From Gari tellinella (lineage: Eukaryota; Mollusca; Bivalvia; Cardiida; Psammobiidae), in assembly GCA_922989275.2 (NCBI GenBank), contig OV277857.1:81895321-81959320 (forward strand): a DNA stretch of 64,000 nucleotides, in the 5' to 3' direction. Positions 10,236 through 21,384 of this stretch are shown here, piece by piece. A model generated the notes under the pieces. It had not been told where the DNA came from. It did no database searches and was given only the letters and a program-made list of their open reading frames with translations. Both the position numbers and the translations under genes were made by a program. Every line of letters starts with the position of its first letter. Position 1 is the stretch's first letter.

Positions 10236-10397
10236 CTAAGATATTTGAACTGGTTATATGTAAACCAACATATTGAAGGGAATGGCAAATATTCTCCCAA
10301 TGTAATTGTGGACATGCAAAGCAATCAACATGGAGATAAAACCAGAAAATAAGTTTTGTAAAGTTATGCAAAGTATGCTAATTGCATGGATATGTCT

Positions 10398-10577
10398 TAA
10401 CCCATTACCCCATAGCCTGTTTCTTGTTTTTAAGACAAGTGTTCACTTAAAGCAGATGCGTTCTGCTTTACTTCAACCTGCTTTAAGCTACCATCTGCTA
10501 GAATATAGAATGTTCATGACTAAAATTTCGAACTATTTTCTGCAGTGGAGGAATAAATTAAATGTGCTAAAGTCACT
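10398..10577 (+). mobile_element. C-family MITE with shortened core
   Basis: Starts TTAACCCATTACCCCATAGC. The core is reduced ('aaagcagatgcgttctgctt') as if the hairpin tip were lost, and the right end fades after 'ggaggaataaattaaatg'. Confidence 0.7.
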
Positions 10578-10579
10578 TC

Positions 10580-10700
10580 TATGTTGAGCAAGGGACTGCT
10601 TAATGAAGGATAGAAAATATGTAGAAAGCTCCTACAGGAGCTTTATGCATTATTTCTATCCAACATTAAACTATCACATGTATTAAATAATGCACATGGG
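10580..10700. repeat. Hairpin fragment, core-4 type
   Basis: 'ggatagaaaatatgtagaaag' mirrors 'tgcattatttctatcc' around 'ctcctacaggag'. Similar hairpins lie at 20270-20345, 40200-40310 and 62440-62520. Nothing is recognised from 10701 to 11197. Confidence 0.5.
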
Positions 10701-11197
10701 TCATCTATTGAGTTGTTGGTTAATACAGAATTGACTGGTAATGATGTTTTCTTGAACTGCTAATGATCCTATAATGGTTGGTATTGAGGACAGGGTAAAT
10801 AAGGAACTTGGGCAGACTAAATACTAAGGAACTGCTAGTAACAAACTTGATATATTTGTGTCTGTGCCTAGTAATGTTGAACCTTCATTCTCAGACTGTG
10901 TTCTGGGTGGGATGCCAACACAGGGGGCAGATCTCACCCATAGAATACTGAACAAATGCTGTCTGCTCTAGATTTCATCTACTGAGATATTTTACCTTCT
11001 GTATCTTCATTATGTAGGATCTCAATGGCAGTCCGGTAGGATACAGGTTATATTCCCAGTTTCTCTGCTTTGATTAGGATTCAAACTGTTAGCAAATGTC
11101 TGCAATGCTCATTATCACATGTTCAAGAGGTTAACCCTTATTCTGCTAAGTGCAATATTACTGGAAATGCAGTAGAATCTCAGTAATTTAAAACCAC

Positions 11198-11450
11198 TTA
11201 ACCCATTACCCCCATAGCCTGTTTCAAGTTTTTAAAACAGATGACCACTTAAAGCAGGTTAAAAGTAAAGCAGAATGTACCTTAAGGTGCATTCTGCTTT
11301 ACTTTTAGCCTGCTTTAAGCTAGTATTTGCTAGGATATAGAAAATATTTCCTATGGTATATATTCATGTCTGTATAAAGTAGAACTATTTTCTATAGCGA
11401 AGGAATATATTTAAGGCGTAAAAAGGGGTTTCTATAAGGTAATGGTTTAA
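11198..11450 (+). mobile_element. C-family TTAA MITE
   Basis: 253 bp, TTAACCCATTACCCCCATAG to 'ataaggtaatggtTTAA'. The core-2 hairpin has the centre taccTTAAggtg. Confidence 0.85.
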
Positions 11451-11605
11451 GTTGAACACGCTTGTATTTCACAGTTAAAATGTGGCTTAGGCAGGTTTTA
11501 TCCATGAAATAAGAGTATGTATGACTAAAGCGAGTTATCAAAATAATTGAAGAAATACGGGTAAGTTTGACTTAAACAAGTTCGAATCATTGAGTTTCTA
11601 CTGAA
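11451..11605. mobile_element. F-family pogo-like MITE, decayed
   Basis: 'gttgaacacgcttg' ... 'aagtttgacttaaacaagttc' with 'acagttaaaatgtggc' inside, recognisable by comparison with 7922-8114. Confidence 0.45.
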
Positions 11606-11679
11606 GTTGGGTTCAAGATCAGATGCTGTAAAACTAAATGTCTGATCAGGTTCCACACAGACACTAGTTGGATATTTCT

Positions 11680-11816
11680 GAGCTCCTGATAAAAAGAGTA
11701 TTTCAAATATTTATGTCACCACCAAAGCCTATGATGTGACTACTCATAAGAATCGTCTTGAAGAGATAGTTGTTATGAGTGGTTGCAGTATAAGGTTTGG
11801 TTTAGACACAAAGGAA
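11680..11816. mobile_element. G-family MITE remnant
   Basis: Contains 'agctcctgataa', 'aagcctatgatgtgactac' and 'cgtcttgaagagatagttg'. The right terminus is lost. Positions 11820-12042 show nothing recognised. Confidence 0.5.
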
Positions 11817-12042
11817 ATAATGTTGAAAATGTTCAGTTTTATTCCTCCTATAAAGCATAAAAAGTTAATTTGATCAGTTTTTAGGAACAACTTGAGGCAG
11901 ACTGTGTTTTAGGAAGGTAAGTGATAATTAATGTTGCAGTGGGTTATTTTTTCAGTTGTAGGGAAACGTTTCGACAACAAACAATGGTGAAGTATCAGTC
12001 ATGTGATTAATTAGTTATCATACTGCTGAGACTGTTTCACCC

Positions 12043-12267
12043 TTAACTCTTTGCACGCTGGGTAATTTTTTCATCTGCAAAAATTCTCATCTGCAACTAT
12101 TCTAAAGAAGGAATTTCCTAAATTTCTTTTCCAAAACATGGTCAGTGTTTCAAACAGTTTGGATCCTGATGAGACGCCGCGTGACGCGGCGTCTCATCTT
12201 GATCCAAACTGTTTGCAAAGGTAATCACCTTGGCAGATATATCCGCCGCTAGCATGCAAAGAGTTAA
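12043..12267. mobile_element. D-family TTAA MITE
   Basis: TTAACTCTTTGCACGCTGG to 'ctagcatgcaaagagTTAA'; the two 17-bp ends are near-perfect inverted repeats. Core 1 is intact: 'aaacagtttggatcctgatg', then gacgccgcgtgacgcggcgtc, then the complement. It also carries 'atctgcaaaaattctcatctgc', typical of D copies. Confidence 0.88.
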
Positions 12268-12360
12268 AGTGCTGCATTGTCTAATCACCTCTTCCATTTA
12301 TAGATAAATGACTTCTTTACTTTGTCGAAAGGGGTTTGTTTTCAAAATAAATAAAATTAT

Positions 12361-12431
12361 AACAAACAGTGTAGACCCAGATCAGAGGGCTCCTTCAGGA
12401 GCCCTCTGATCTCAGTCTACACTGTTTGCAA
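12361..12431. repeat. Solo core-3 hairpin
   Basis: A complete core-3 palindrome ('aaacagtgtagacccagatc' to 'tctacactgtttgc', loop 'ctccttcaggag') with no B-type termini near it. The flanks 'ataaaattata' and 'aaaggatatac' belong to no named family. Confidence 0.7.
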
Positions 12432-12496
12432 AGGATATACATTTGTACCTATATTTTGCAAAGGTTATATGTATACTCTGCCCTACACTGTCTGGG

Positions 12497-12684
12497 TTAA
12501 ACCTTTCCCTGACAAATCATTGACAGCATTTCTATTCTCATATTTAGATGGTATGAATTTTTGGATTAAGAGAATGTTTTGAACAGTTTTGATCCAGATC
12601 AAATAGCCAGTTTACTTGGTATCTGATCTTGATCTAAACTGTTTAAAAATATCTGTGTAGCTGTTCTTGGAAGTGAAAGGGTTA
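12497..12684. mobile_element. D-family MITE, decayed
   Basis: 'TTAAacctttccctgaca' to 'gaagtgaaaggGTTA', with a weakened core 1 ('aacagttttgatccagatca' / 'tgatcttgatctaaactg'). Confidence 0.7.
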
Positions 12685-12730
12685 TGTCAGCCTTGTTAAA
12701 CTCTTCACAGAGAAGTAACAGATGGGACAA

Positions 12731-12983
12731 TTAACCCTTTCCCTTATAGAAGCGACTTTTAGCACATTCATTTTATTCATCTGCTGAAGAAAATAGTTCC
12801 AAATTAAACCGTAATGAATATGTGTCATATTTAATACTTTCCTGATTCTAGCAGTTAATAGCTTAAAGCAGGCTGAAAGTAAAGCAGAATGCACCTTAGG
12901 GTGCATTCTGCTTTACTTTCAACCTGCTTTAAGTAGTCACATATCTTCAATACTAGAAACAATGCTATCAGGTAAAGGGTTAA
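12731..12983 (-). mobile_element. C-family TTAA MITE, CCCTTT-ended subtype
   Basis: 253 bp. It opens TTAACCCTTTCCCTTATAG, closes 'tatcaggtaaaggGTTAA'. Core 2 is intact with centre gcaccttagggtgc. This subtype (also 22785 and 44020) has ends closer to B and D than to the CCCATTACCCC subtype. Nothing is recognised at 12984-13484. Confidence 0.85.
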
Positions 12984-13484
12984 TTAAATAGGAACATTGG
13001 TACATACAACTATAAATGTTTATACATATAGACAATTTCAAGAAAGATTAATAGAAAAATCTGTTATGATAGGTGGCTGCTTGATGCACAACATACTTAA
13101 TACAGAAACATCCTGGTGTAGGAAACATCAGATATCGTTTAGAAAGTAACTTTTTTGGATGGTAGCTGATTAAAGGTTTGACTGTTCTAAAGACTAGAAG
13201 GGAAGTCACTCTGTAAGGGATGCATTTAAATTAAGGGAGATAATTATAAACTTCATTTTCAAAAGTTTATAATTAAAGTATATAACTTTTCTGAAGGACA
13301 GGATAAAGATATTGTAAATGATCTGCGAATGCTGCCCTTATACCGGTGTTTATTTAGAAGTGTGTGATAGGTAATCGATGAACCTGCAAGGAATGAAATG
13401 TTTTCAGTTGTGGATATAAATAATTGGTATATGTAAATGTATATTTGGCATACCTTAAAACTCTTTGTATTATGACCACTTGGT

Positions 13485-13739
13485 TTAACCCATTACCCCA
13501 TAGCCTGTTTCTTGAATTGAAGACAGGTGAACACTTAAAGCAGATTGAAAGTAAAGCAGAATGCACACTTCTTTTAGGCGCATTCTGCTTTACTTTCAGC
13601 CTGCGTTATGCTATTATCTGCTAGGATATAGAAAATATTTCTTATGATATATATTCATTGCTGTAAAAAGAGAACTATTTTCTTCAATAGGGAATAACAT
13701 ATAGGCATAAAAAGGCGTATTTATGGGGGAATGGGTTAA
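13485..13739 (+). mobile_element. C-family TTAA MITE
   Basis: 255 bp, TTAACCCATTACCCCATAGC to 'atgggggaatggGTTAA'. Core 2 carries a small asymmetric insertion ('cacttctttt'). Five bases separate it from the next element. Confidence 0.88.
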
Positions 13740-13744
13740 ATCAC

Positions 13745-13995
13745 TTAACTCTTTGCTCCCTGAAACATTAAATAAACAATTCCAGTTTCCATTTTAGTCT
13801 AGTTCATTTCTGACTTTTAAGGGTTGTTTTTGTCAATGTTTGGCATTATTACAAACAGTGAAGACCCTGATCAGAGGGCTCCTTTCGGAGCCCTCTGATC
13901 TGGGTCTTCACTGTTTGCATAGGACAAGTGTACTATTCACGTGTACACTGTTTGAAAAATTCGCCTATATGCGGGACTAGGGTTCAAAGGGTTAA
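13745..13995 (-). mobile_element. B-family TTAA MITE, inverted
   Basis: 251 bp in reverse: TTAACTCTTTGCTCCCTGAA to 'agggttcaaaggGTTAA'. Core 3 is intact; its single stem mismatch appears as T against T, as expected for the flipped orientation. Confidence 0.9.
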
Positions 13996-14077
13996 AGTTG
14001 AAACAAGTTTGGTCTCCATCCATCTGTCCGTCAGTTACCTTTGGAGTTTTGCTTTATGTGTTGGTTGTTCAAGGGTG

Positions 14078-14428
14078 AACAGTAAAACACCTCCATTATA
14101 ACTGCTAAATTAGGTTTTAGTTTTCAAGGCAAGTGGCTGCTCAATGCAATGTTTTGCATTGTTTTAACCCTTAGCCCGCCAAATAAATTGTCGTCTGCTA
14201 TATTTCTTGTCTGCTTCAAGTTTCAAAGTTGCTCAAAATTGCTGGAAATGTTGTCTGAGTGTCAAACAGCTTGGATCCGGATGAGACGCCGAGTTACTCG
14301 GCGTCTCATCCGAATCTAAGCTGTTTGCATATGGAGCTATAGTTGTGAGTGGCAGGCTATGGGTTAAGCTGTCACATGTCTTTCATACAATCAATTAGCC
14401 TTATTTTAAGTGATGGAGCTTCAATGTA
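14078..14428. mobile_element. E-family MITE split by a nested D element
   Basis: 'acagtaaaacacctccatta' to 'gtgatggagcttcaatgta', interrupted at a TTAA by 14164-14367. The rejoined site 'gttttaagctgtcac' matches the 'ctttaagctgtcac' context of other E copies. Confidence 0.75.
14164..14367. mobile_element. D-family (D2 subtype) TTAA MITE, nested
   Basis: TTAACCCTTAGCCCGCCA to 'tggcaggctatggGTTAA'. Core 1 variant 'acagcttggatccggatgag' around gacgccgagttactcggcgtc. A second D2 copy is at 62884-63097 in the opposite layout. Confidence 0.88.
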
Positions 14429-14654
14429 TTTGTTGGTTGTTTAAGGGATGTGTGTTGTTATATTTTACAAGAAGGTTGGTTTACCATGTGTTCTGATCAT
14501 ACCATACCAAGCTATGTGTTTGTTACAATAATTGTGATCAAGATAATCTGTGATCACCAATAAATATATATACATGATATAACAGCAACGTGGTTAGTTT
14601 TGATTTACTGGCCTATATTTCATACATTTCTCAACATCTGCAAATCTGGTATTC

Positions 14655-14899
14655 TTTTACCCATTACCCCATGGCCTGTTTCTAGTTTTGAAGACAGGTG
14701 ACCACTTATAGCAGGTTGAAAGTAAAGCAGAATGTGCCTCAACGCACATTCTGCTTTTACTTTCAACCTGCTTTAAGGTACAATTTGCTAAGATATAGAA
14801 ACTTTTTCTTATGGTACATATTCATGACTGTATAAATTGGAACTATGTTCTTCTATGGAGGAATAAAAAAAAAGGCGTATTAATAGGGTATTGGGTTAA
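14655..14899 (+). mobile_element. C-family MITE
   Basis: 'tttacccattaccccatggc' to 'gggtattggGTTAA'. The left TTAA is mutated to TTTA. Core 2 is present. Confidence 0.85.
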
Positions 14900-14924
14900 C
14901 TCATCTCAAGAGTTATTTCTGTGG

Positions 14925-16650
14925 TTTGTTAGCTCACCTGAGCACATCATGCTCAAGATGAGCTAGTGTGATCTTGCTGTGTTCAGCAATGATGTGTATA
15001 CATGAACATTTTGATTGTGAACACACTAGAGGAGAGACACACTTTTGGCCCAATCTGTATCAAACTTTGTCAGAATAACCATCTTGACAAAATCGGGGTT
15101 AAGTTTGAATATTGGCCATATGGAGTCTAAAAAGTAGGTCACTAGATCAAATCTTAGAACAATATGGCCCTTAAGGGTTCACCTGTTCACCAAGTAAAAC
15201 TTATTCTCATGACCTAGTTTTAGACCCACATGGCCTGCATTCCACCTGGACCTAGATTTTTATAAAGCAAACAATTTGACCAAGTTGCATTAAAATCCAA
15301 TGAGATTTGTAACATCTAGAGTGTAGCACACCTGGCACAAAGTGCCAAAGTGAGCTATTAGGATCTCTGGATGTACGTGGTCCACAATTGGGCCATTAAC
15401 ACTCTAGTGGCTACAAATTTCATTTAATCTTCATGAAACTTAAAGACAATGTTTACCTCATTGAAAACTAGGTAAAGTTTGAATCTGGGTCATGTCCGGT
15501 CAAAAATTATGTCAAATCATAGAAAAAACTTGTAAACACACTAGAGGCTACAACTCTCATTAGATATTCATGAAACCTGGTCAAAATGTTTGTCTCATTG
15601 ATATCTAGGTCAAGCTTGAAAATGGGTCATGTTCGGTCAAAAACTAGGCCACTAGGTCAACTCACAGAAAAACATTGTTATCACTATAGAGGCTACACAT
15701 CTCATTGGATTCTAATGCAACTTGGTCAAAATATTTGCCTCATTGATATCTAGATCAAGTTTACATGTGGGTCATGTCCGGTAAAAAACTAGGACACTAG
15801 GTCAAATCATAGAAGAACCTTGTTAACACTTTAGAGGCTACAAATCTCATTTGATTTTTATGAAACTTGCTCAATATGTTTGCCTAATTAATATCTAGGT
15901 CAGGTTCAAATGTGGGTTATTTCAGGTTAACAACTAGGTCAAAACAAACAAAAACAAATGTTAAACATCTAGAGCCTAACAATCACGTCATGTCTAAATG
16001 AAATAGTCAGACTGTTTGCCTACATAAAATCTAAGTTAAGTTCGATTGTGGGTTATGTCCGGTCAAAAACTAGGTCAATATGTCAAATCATAAAAATACA
16101 TTTTTGACACTCTAGAAGCTACATATCTCATTTGATCTCAATGAAACTTGCCCAAAATGTTTGCTTCATTGAAATCTATGCTACATGTCAGGTCAACATC
16201 TAGGTCACTATAGGTCAATTTTGAAGCAATATAGGGCCATAGTGGCCCTTGTTTATGATTTAACCTAGCGACCTAGTTTTTAACTGGACATAATTCACAT
16301 TCGAACTCGACCTAGATTTTATGTAGGCAACAACTAGGTCAAATAATAGAAAAACCATGTTAACACTATAAGGGCGTCACATTTCATTAGATCTTAGTTA
16401 AACTTGGTCAAAACGTTTGCCTCAATGACTTCTATGTCAAATTTGAATGTGGACCATGTCCTGTCAAAAACTAGGTCAAATCATATATTATCCTTTTTAA
16501 CACATTAGTGGCAACATTTTGCATTTAATCTTTAGAAACTGGCTGGTTTGTTGACCTAGATGAAAATCTAGATCTCAGCGCGAACTTGCATTGCTCTAGT
16601 TCTCACAATAAGAGTTTTACATGGTCTACTCAGGTGAGAGCTTAAGGATC
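14925..16650. repeat. Diverged tandem array bounded by GCTCACCTGAGC-type ends
   Basis: Opens 'ttagctcacctgagcac' and closes 'tctactcaggtgagagc', an inverted pair. Inside are about ten imperfect monomers of about 145-150 bp, each with 'ctagaggctacaaatctcat', 'tttgcctcattgatatctag', 'gggtcatgtccggtcaaaaa' and 'ctaggtcaaatcatagaa'. I recognise this as a repeat class common in bivalve genomes. No coding frame is seen. Confidence 0.85.
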
Positions 16651-16940
16651 ATCTTGACGTTCTTGTCTGCAGAATTAGGCAACTTCTGTTGCCAAAAAAA
16701 TATGTTTTAATAATCATATAGCCTATGTCAAACTAGTTTGACCGTTTTCCCCATAACTTTACTTTTAAAGGCATTGTAGCTGTTTCAAGTATGTTGAAGT
16801 AAGCAGAAAGTTCATATGGAACATTCTAATTTTCTTTAGTTTTTAATAAAAACTAGTTTGCAATAATTTAATACCTATTCAGTCGCCCGTTCTTTTGTAT
16901 CTAAACGGTCTGCAAATGTAAATGAACTGCCTCTTCAAAC

Positions 16941-17062
16941 AGTAGAGAATACGTGATTCTTTCCCAATGTACGCATTTATATGCTGAAACCCTTGTTTGC
17001 ATTGCAAACATTTAGGAGGAAATTCAGACGCCAGATCTGGCTCCAAACTGTTTGCCAATGAT
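16941..17062 (-). mobile_element. A-family MITE, partial
   Basis: 'acagtagagaatacgtgatt' then 'tttcccaatgtacgcattta' and a truncated core 1 ending 'tggctccaaactgtttgcca'. The other terminus is absent. Confidence 0.6.
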
Positions 17063-17157
17063 ATGAACATAAAACTTAAAATATTTGATATTAAGCTGTC
17101 ATTTTCTGAAGTTGTTTGACTGTGTTTTTAAAAATCTATTGCGAAATGGGAATGTGT

Positions 17158-17226
17158 AAAACAGTTTAGACCCTGAGCAGGCGCCGAAGTTTACTAGGCG
17201 TCTGGTCGAGATCTAAACTGTTTGCA
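17158..17226. repeat. Solo core-1 hairpin
   Basis: 'aaaacagtttagaccctgag' to 'agatctaaactgtttgcaac' around 'gcgccgaagtttactaggcgt'. No family termini are seen alongside. Confidence 0.6.
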
Positions 17227-17530
17227 ACTGCGACTCATGTCGCTCTTAGGGATGTTAATGTTGACATAATGACTTCACACGATTCGTTTAACACACTCAT
17301 GAAATAAAGTCTGGGGAACGTGCAGGTATCCGTGCAAGAATTCAATACTGAGTTATTTCTTGTCAATCGTCTAATTGAGCAAGCATTCAGAATCAATGTA
17401 GTAAAACTATGACATACGGTATTTATTTTCAGGAAAATTCTTCTAATAGAAACCATATCGTATTTCATTGAGATACATTAATTCTATCTCCATTCAGCTT
17501 TCCCTTGCTTGAATATTCACTGATATAATA

Positions 17531-17978
17531 TACAGTACAACTTCCCAATTACGACCACTGTCAAAACGAATGCTAGTTTATGAATAAAAGACAGGTGACA
17601 GCTTAAAGCAAGGCGACAGTAAAATAGAAAGCTCCTAAATGAGCTTTCTGTTTTACTGCCACATTGCTTTAATTCTTTTAACCCTAGTCACGCATAAATA
17701 CGTCATTTGCAAACAGGATGTACCTGTGATGAGCAAATTTGTCCTATGCAAACAGTGTAGACCCTGATCAGAGTGCTCTTTAAGGAGTCCTCTGATCAGG
17801 GTCTACACCGTTTGTCAATTAGACTTATTTTTGTAAAACTAAATCGTAAAAAGTAAAAAATGGACTAGACTAAATTGAAATTAGAATGTCCATTTGAGGT
17901 TTCAGGGAGGAAATGGTTAACCAGTTATCTGTCGAAAACACCTGATAGTTGTGGTCGTAATAGAGAATTTTTACTGTA
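17531..17978. mobile_element. E-family MITE split by a nested B element
   Basis: TACAGTACAACTTCCCAATT to 'agagaatttttactgta'. Hairpin 'gcgacagtaaaatagaaag' / 'ctttctgttttactgccac'. A B element sits at the TTAA of 'gctTTAA'. Confidence 0.8.
17669..17920 (+). mobile_element. B-family MITE nested in E, diverged
   Basis: 'TTAAttcttttaaccctagt' to 'agggaggaaatggTTAA', 252 bp. Core 3 is a perfect palindrome here ('gaccctgatcag' / 'ctgatcagggtc'). Confidence 0.85.
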
Positions 17979-18013
17979 GATACAGTTAATCTGTGCATTA
18001 ATCATGACTATCA

Positions 18014-18205
18014 TTAACCTTTTCAATGACCGTGAGAGTTTTACCCCTTTATCGCCATGATATTGTCGCCTGCTTCAATAGTGTTGTCTGTAAATATCGT
18101 TTCAAGATTAGATTTAAAATACCGTATGACTTCAACGTAACTTCAAAATTAGTATCACACAATTTGGATCCTGATCATACGCCGCAGACCTTCTTTATAA
18201 AATGC
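18014..18205. mobile_element. D-family (D3 subtype) MITE, right end lost
   Basis: 'TTAAccttttcaatgac' with 'tattgtcgcctgcttcaat' and 'acacaatttggatcctgatc'. It breaks at 'gccgcagacc'. Compare 37624-37826 and 58860-59099. Confidence 0.65.
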
Positions 18206-18226
18206 AAATACTCCTATACAGTAAAA

Positions 18227-18426
18227 CCTCGCTATTACGACCACTAAAACGAAGGCTAATTGGTTGTTTTATAGACAGGTGACAGCTTAAAGCAAGGTGA
18301 CAGTGAAACAGAAAGCTCCTTTAGGAGCTTTCTGTTTCACTGTCACCTTGCTTTAAGCGGTCACCTATTGTAAACACCCTAATAATTAACATAATTTATT
18401 GGTCGTAATAGAGAGGTTTTACTGTA
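18227..18426. mobile_element. E-family TA MITE, best copy
   Basis: 200 bp, TACAGTAAAACCTCGCTATT to 'taatagagaggttttactgta'. The hairpin 'aagcaaggtgacagtgaaac' / 'gtttcactgtcaccttgctt' is perfect over about 40 bp, turning at 'ctcctttaggag'. Confidence 0.88.
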
Positions 18427-18437
18427 TATAGAAGTAA

Positions 18438-18690
18438 TCTAACTCATTAGCGACATGTATATTTTGTTGTTTTTACAAACTGTACCTGTGTTTTTTGTTG
18501 GTTTTTTTTTCGTTAATCGATCTAGATCTATGTGTCAAGTACCTGTGGTGTAGAGTACATGTTTCCAATGCAAACAGAGTAGACCCAGTTCAGAGGGCTC
18601 TTTAAGCACTGTATGTCATTTTGCAATATACCCTTTATTATCTTAATTGGAAACTAGAATTGCCCATCAAAAGTTGAATTTAAGTTAATA
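18438..18690 (+). mobile_element. B-family MITE, decayed
   Basis: 'aactcattagcgacatg', 'gcaaacagagtagacccagt', 'ttaattggaaactagaattg' and a closing 'ttaagTTAA' identify it. One hairpin arm is deleted. Nothing is recognised from 18691 to 19312. Confidence 0.6.
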
Positions 18691-19312
18691 ACATTATTAT
18701 TATGTGGTTGGTAATTTCAGGATACTACATAAATGCGATGAAAATGTATCACAAAATTGGTACAATATTGGACTGACAACAATTTTATATCACATCCCTT
18801 ATGTACATGTATATACAATGTATAGAGACTGGTGTAATTTGAAAGACGCGAAAAATGCACCAACCATATCTTTATATTTCATATTTCTGCAGTATCAATA
18901 TTTCTTTATCACACCAGGATCTAAAGTGTTTGATATCCAGATAATATATTTTTAGGGAAATAGGATAAAAATATACTTGGCGAATTGCTACTGGTGGTAA
19001 TTTATGGCCGAAAAAACTAGTTCAGCGATCATTAGGTTAACGATAAAACACCAAGATATCGAGTAGATTCTACATGTAACTGAGTAAAATGCCTGAAATA
19101 AAGATTCCTTCCTCACAAATCCAATATTCACCTGTGGTGATTCTTACGTTCATGAATTAGCCATTTTGATAAGTGACTGACCCTACCATTTCAACAAGCA
19201 TACCTTGATATGAGGTCAGAGCCCTTACATGTGTTCACCATATCCCTCCTGGGGCCCTTTGCCTATCCCCAAACATGAACGCCTGGTTACATCTTTACTC
19301 GCAGATAGTGTT

Positions 19313-19415
19313 TAAGACTGGTGACAGTTTAAAGAAGGGTGATAGTAAAGCCGAAAGCTCCCACAGGAGCTTTCGGCTTTACTCTCACCCTGCTTTAAGC
19401 AACCACCTGTTCAGA
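19313..19415. repeat. Core-2 variant hairpin without clear termini
   Basis: 'gggtgatagtaaagccgaaa' / 'tttcggctttactctcaccc' around 'gctcccacaggagc', with flanks 'agactggtgacagtttaaag' / 'ctttaagcaaccacctgtt'. Confidence 0.65.
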
Positions 19416-19663
19416 AATTTGTTTTTGAACCGGTGGCTGTTTAGGTTAAGTGTTTATATGATTATTCTAAGATTATTGCTGGAAGAAATAACCCGCTGGG
19501 ATTAGTTGTTCGAATATTGAGTGAGATGAAACTCCTGGCAACGAGTGTTTTGTAGGCATTTGATATGCCATTAAGTCAATGGCCTTTTGTATCTGCCAGG
19601 GCGAACGGTTAATATCGACACAACAGCAGATCCTGGCGAAGCTGTACAATAAATGTCCTCTAT

Positions 19664-19854
19664 TACAATCACTTGAAATGCGACCTATTAAAATATAAAA
19701 GACATGTGGTAGTCTAAAGCAGGTTGTTAGTAAAACAGAAAGTTCCTGTGTGAGCTATCTGTTTTCCTTTCACTCTGTCTTATGTAGTCATACGCTTGAA
19801 TCACTGACATCAATCAGTCGTTTTAGTGGTCGTTACAGCGGGAATTTACTGTAC
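19664..19854. mobile_element. E-family MITE, decayed
   Basis: Right end 'agcgggaatttactgta' with a core-2 hairpin 'gcaggttgttagtaaaacag'. It ends three bases before an A element. Confidence 0.65.
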
Positions 19855-19857
19855 ATG

Positions 19858-20107
19858 TACAGTGGAGAATCTGTTATTCTTTCCCAATAAACGCGTTTAC
19901 GCTAAAACTATTATTTTTATTGCAAACAGTTTGGAGCCAGATCAGACGCCGGGTAACCCGGCGTCTGACCAGGCTCCAAACTGTTTGCCACCAAGATAAA
20001 TATGAGTTATCAGAATTGTCAAAAAGTTGTACTTTTCTACGTTTTAGTGTTTTGTGTTTGCGTACGTTTGCGTTTAAACGGGAAAGAATAACAGATTCTC
20101 CACTGTA
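19858..20107 (-). mobile_element. A-family TA MITE, full length (250 bp)
   Basis: TACAGTGGAGAATCTGTTAT and its complement bound exactly 250 bp. Internal order here: 'ttcccaataaacgcgtttac', core 1 (tttggagccagatcagacgc ... turn at gccgggtaacccggc), then 'cgtttgcgtttaaacggg'. The single stem mismatch is A against A. Reading frames over it are artefacts of the palindrome. Confidence 0.93.
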
Positions 20108-20199
20108 CCTCCGGTAATTAGATGAACCGTCCATCCACATCCAATCCTCACTTCGTGAAGTAAGGAACATTCAACTCTGTATTTACCCACCATGATCAC

Positions 20200-20360
20200 A
20201 TACGGACACGCTTGTATTTACGACCGTTTAAATGAAGTCCGAAGTGGTCGTTAATACAAGTGGCTGCTCAGTGCAGGATAAAATTAATGTAGAAAACTAT
20301 TCATAGCAGCTTTCTATATTAGTTTTTATCCTGCAATAAGCAGTAACCTGCCTTCAGAAT
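20200..20360. repeat. E/core-4 hairpin remnant
   Basis: 'tttacgaccgtttaaatg' plus a hairpin 'gcaggataaaattaatgtag' / 'tattagtttttatcctgc'. Termini are unclear. Confidence 0.5.
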
Positions 20361-20484
20361 TCTCCGTGCAAATGAAATGAGTGTTCGCCTCGCTCATTGT
20401 CACTTCAAATAAACTTGTATCTACTTCTATTAAGAGAGTTGGCTGTGTCCACGAGAATCCAAGAGAATTCTACCTTGATAAGCC

Positions 20485-20859
20485 ATCTGATCAAGATAAA
20501 GACCGGTTGACACTTTACAATAATTGCGAAACATCCTAAATAGTCATAAATGGACTAGACTTAACTCATTATCCCCTGAAACTTCCAATGGATAAATCAA
20601 GTTTGCAATAAAGGCTGGTCCATTTTAGACTATTTAGGGTCGTTTTTTATAATATTTTTCAAAATGACAAACAGTGAAGACTCTGATCAGAGGGCTCCTG
20701 CAGGAGCCCTCTGATCAGGGACTTCACTGTTTGCATAGGACAAAAGTACTATTTACAGGTACACTTGTGGTAAAAGACGCATATATGCGTCACTAGGGCT
20801 CAATGAGTAAATTGGAACTTGGAATTGTCTGTTTGAAGTTTCAGGGGTCAATGAGTTAA
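20485..20859 (+). mobile_element. B-family MITE split by an inverted B element
   Basis: The outer copy reads 'gtcataaatggactagac' on the left and 'attggaacttggaattgtct' to 'tcaatgagTTAA' on the right; joining them rebuilds the conserved B right half at a TTAA. Its left arm is decayed. Confidence 0.75.
20561..20811 (-). mobile_element. B-family MITE nested in another B
   Basis: TTAACTCATTATCCCCTGAA to 'gggctcaatgaGTAA' (right TTAA mutated). The core-3 hairpin turns at 'gctcctgcaggagc'. Confidence 0.85.
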
Positions 20860-20906
20860 AGCACCGTCTCTGAGTATTTTTTGCATTGAACGTAATAGCG
20901 GCATTT

Positions 20907-21034
20907 AACCCTTTCCCTGTCAATGGCGCCAAAATCTATTTGAAACGATATTGCAGACAACAATATTGGAACAGACGACAATGTGGCGGTGAAGGGATAG
21001 AAACCTCACTATAAATTTGGCGACAAACGGGTTA
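20907..21034. mobile_element. D3 MITE remnant
   Basis: 'TTAAccctttccctgtcaa', 'gaaacgatattgcagacaac', 'cagacgacaatgtggcggtg', 'cgggTTAA'. Core 1 has been lost. Confidence 0.55.
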
Positions 21035-21211
21035 AGTATTTTAGGTTATATGTTTCTCCTAAATTGTTAATGCCTGAACGGACCCCTGAAACAAAACTAA
21101 ACTCAAACGCAATGCGAAACAGTGCAGAAAATATTCTGAAAGTTCTAACCATTAATGTTCATTTGAAAGGTAAACAGTTTGGAATCTAATCAGACGCCGG
21201 ACTATTCCACA

Positions 21212-21384
21212 GGGACCCGACACGATATACATGTATTCTCAAACAATTGTGACAAAATGTATATGTTACAGGGGTAACATGTAATCCCTGATGTACACGT
21301 TATCCGTGTAACATATATAATAAGAGTCTCCATATATTTACCTTTTGTCACATATATTTAGAAAATCTATTGTGTCGGGTCCCC
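21212..21384. mobile_element. K-family inverted-repeat element inside a decayed core 1
   Basis: GGGACCCGACACGATA at the left mirrors TATTGTGTCGGGTCCC at the right. The interior 'ttacaggggtaacatg' / 'acgttatccgtgtaac' is also partly palindromic. It interrupts 'aatctaatcagacgccgg', a core-1 arm at 21173-21211. This is the only copy in the window. Confidence 0.65.
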
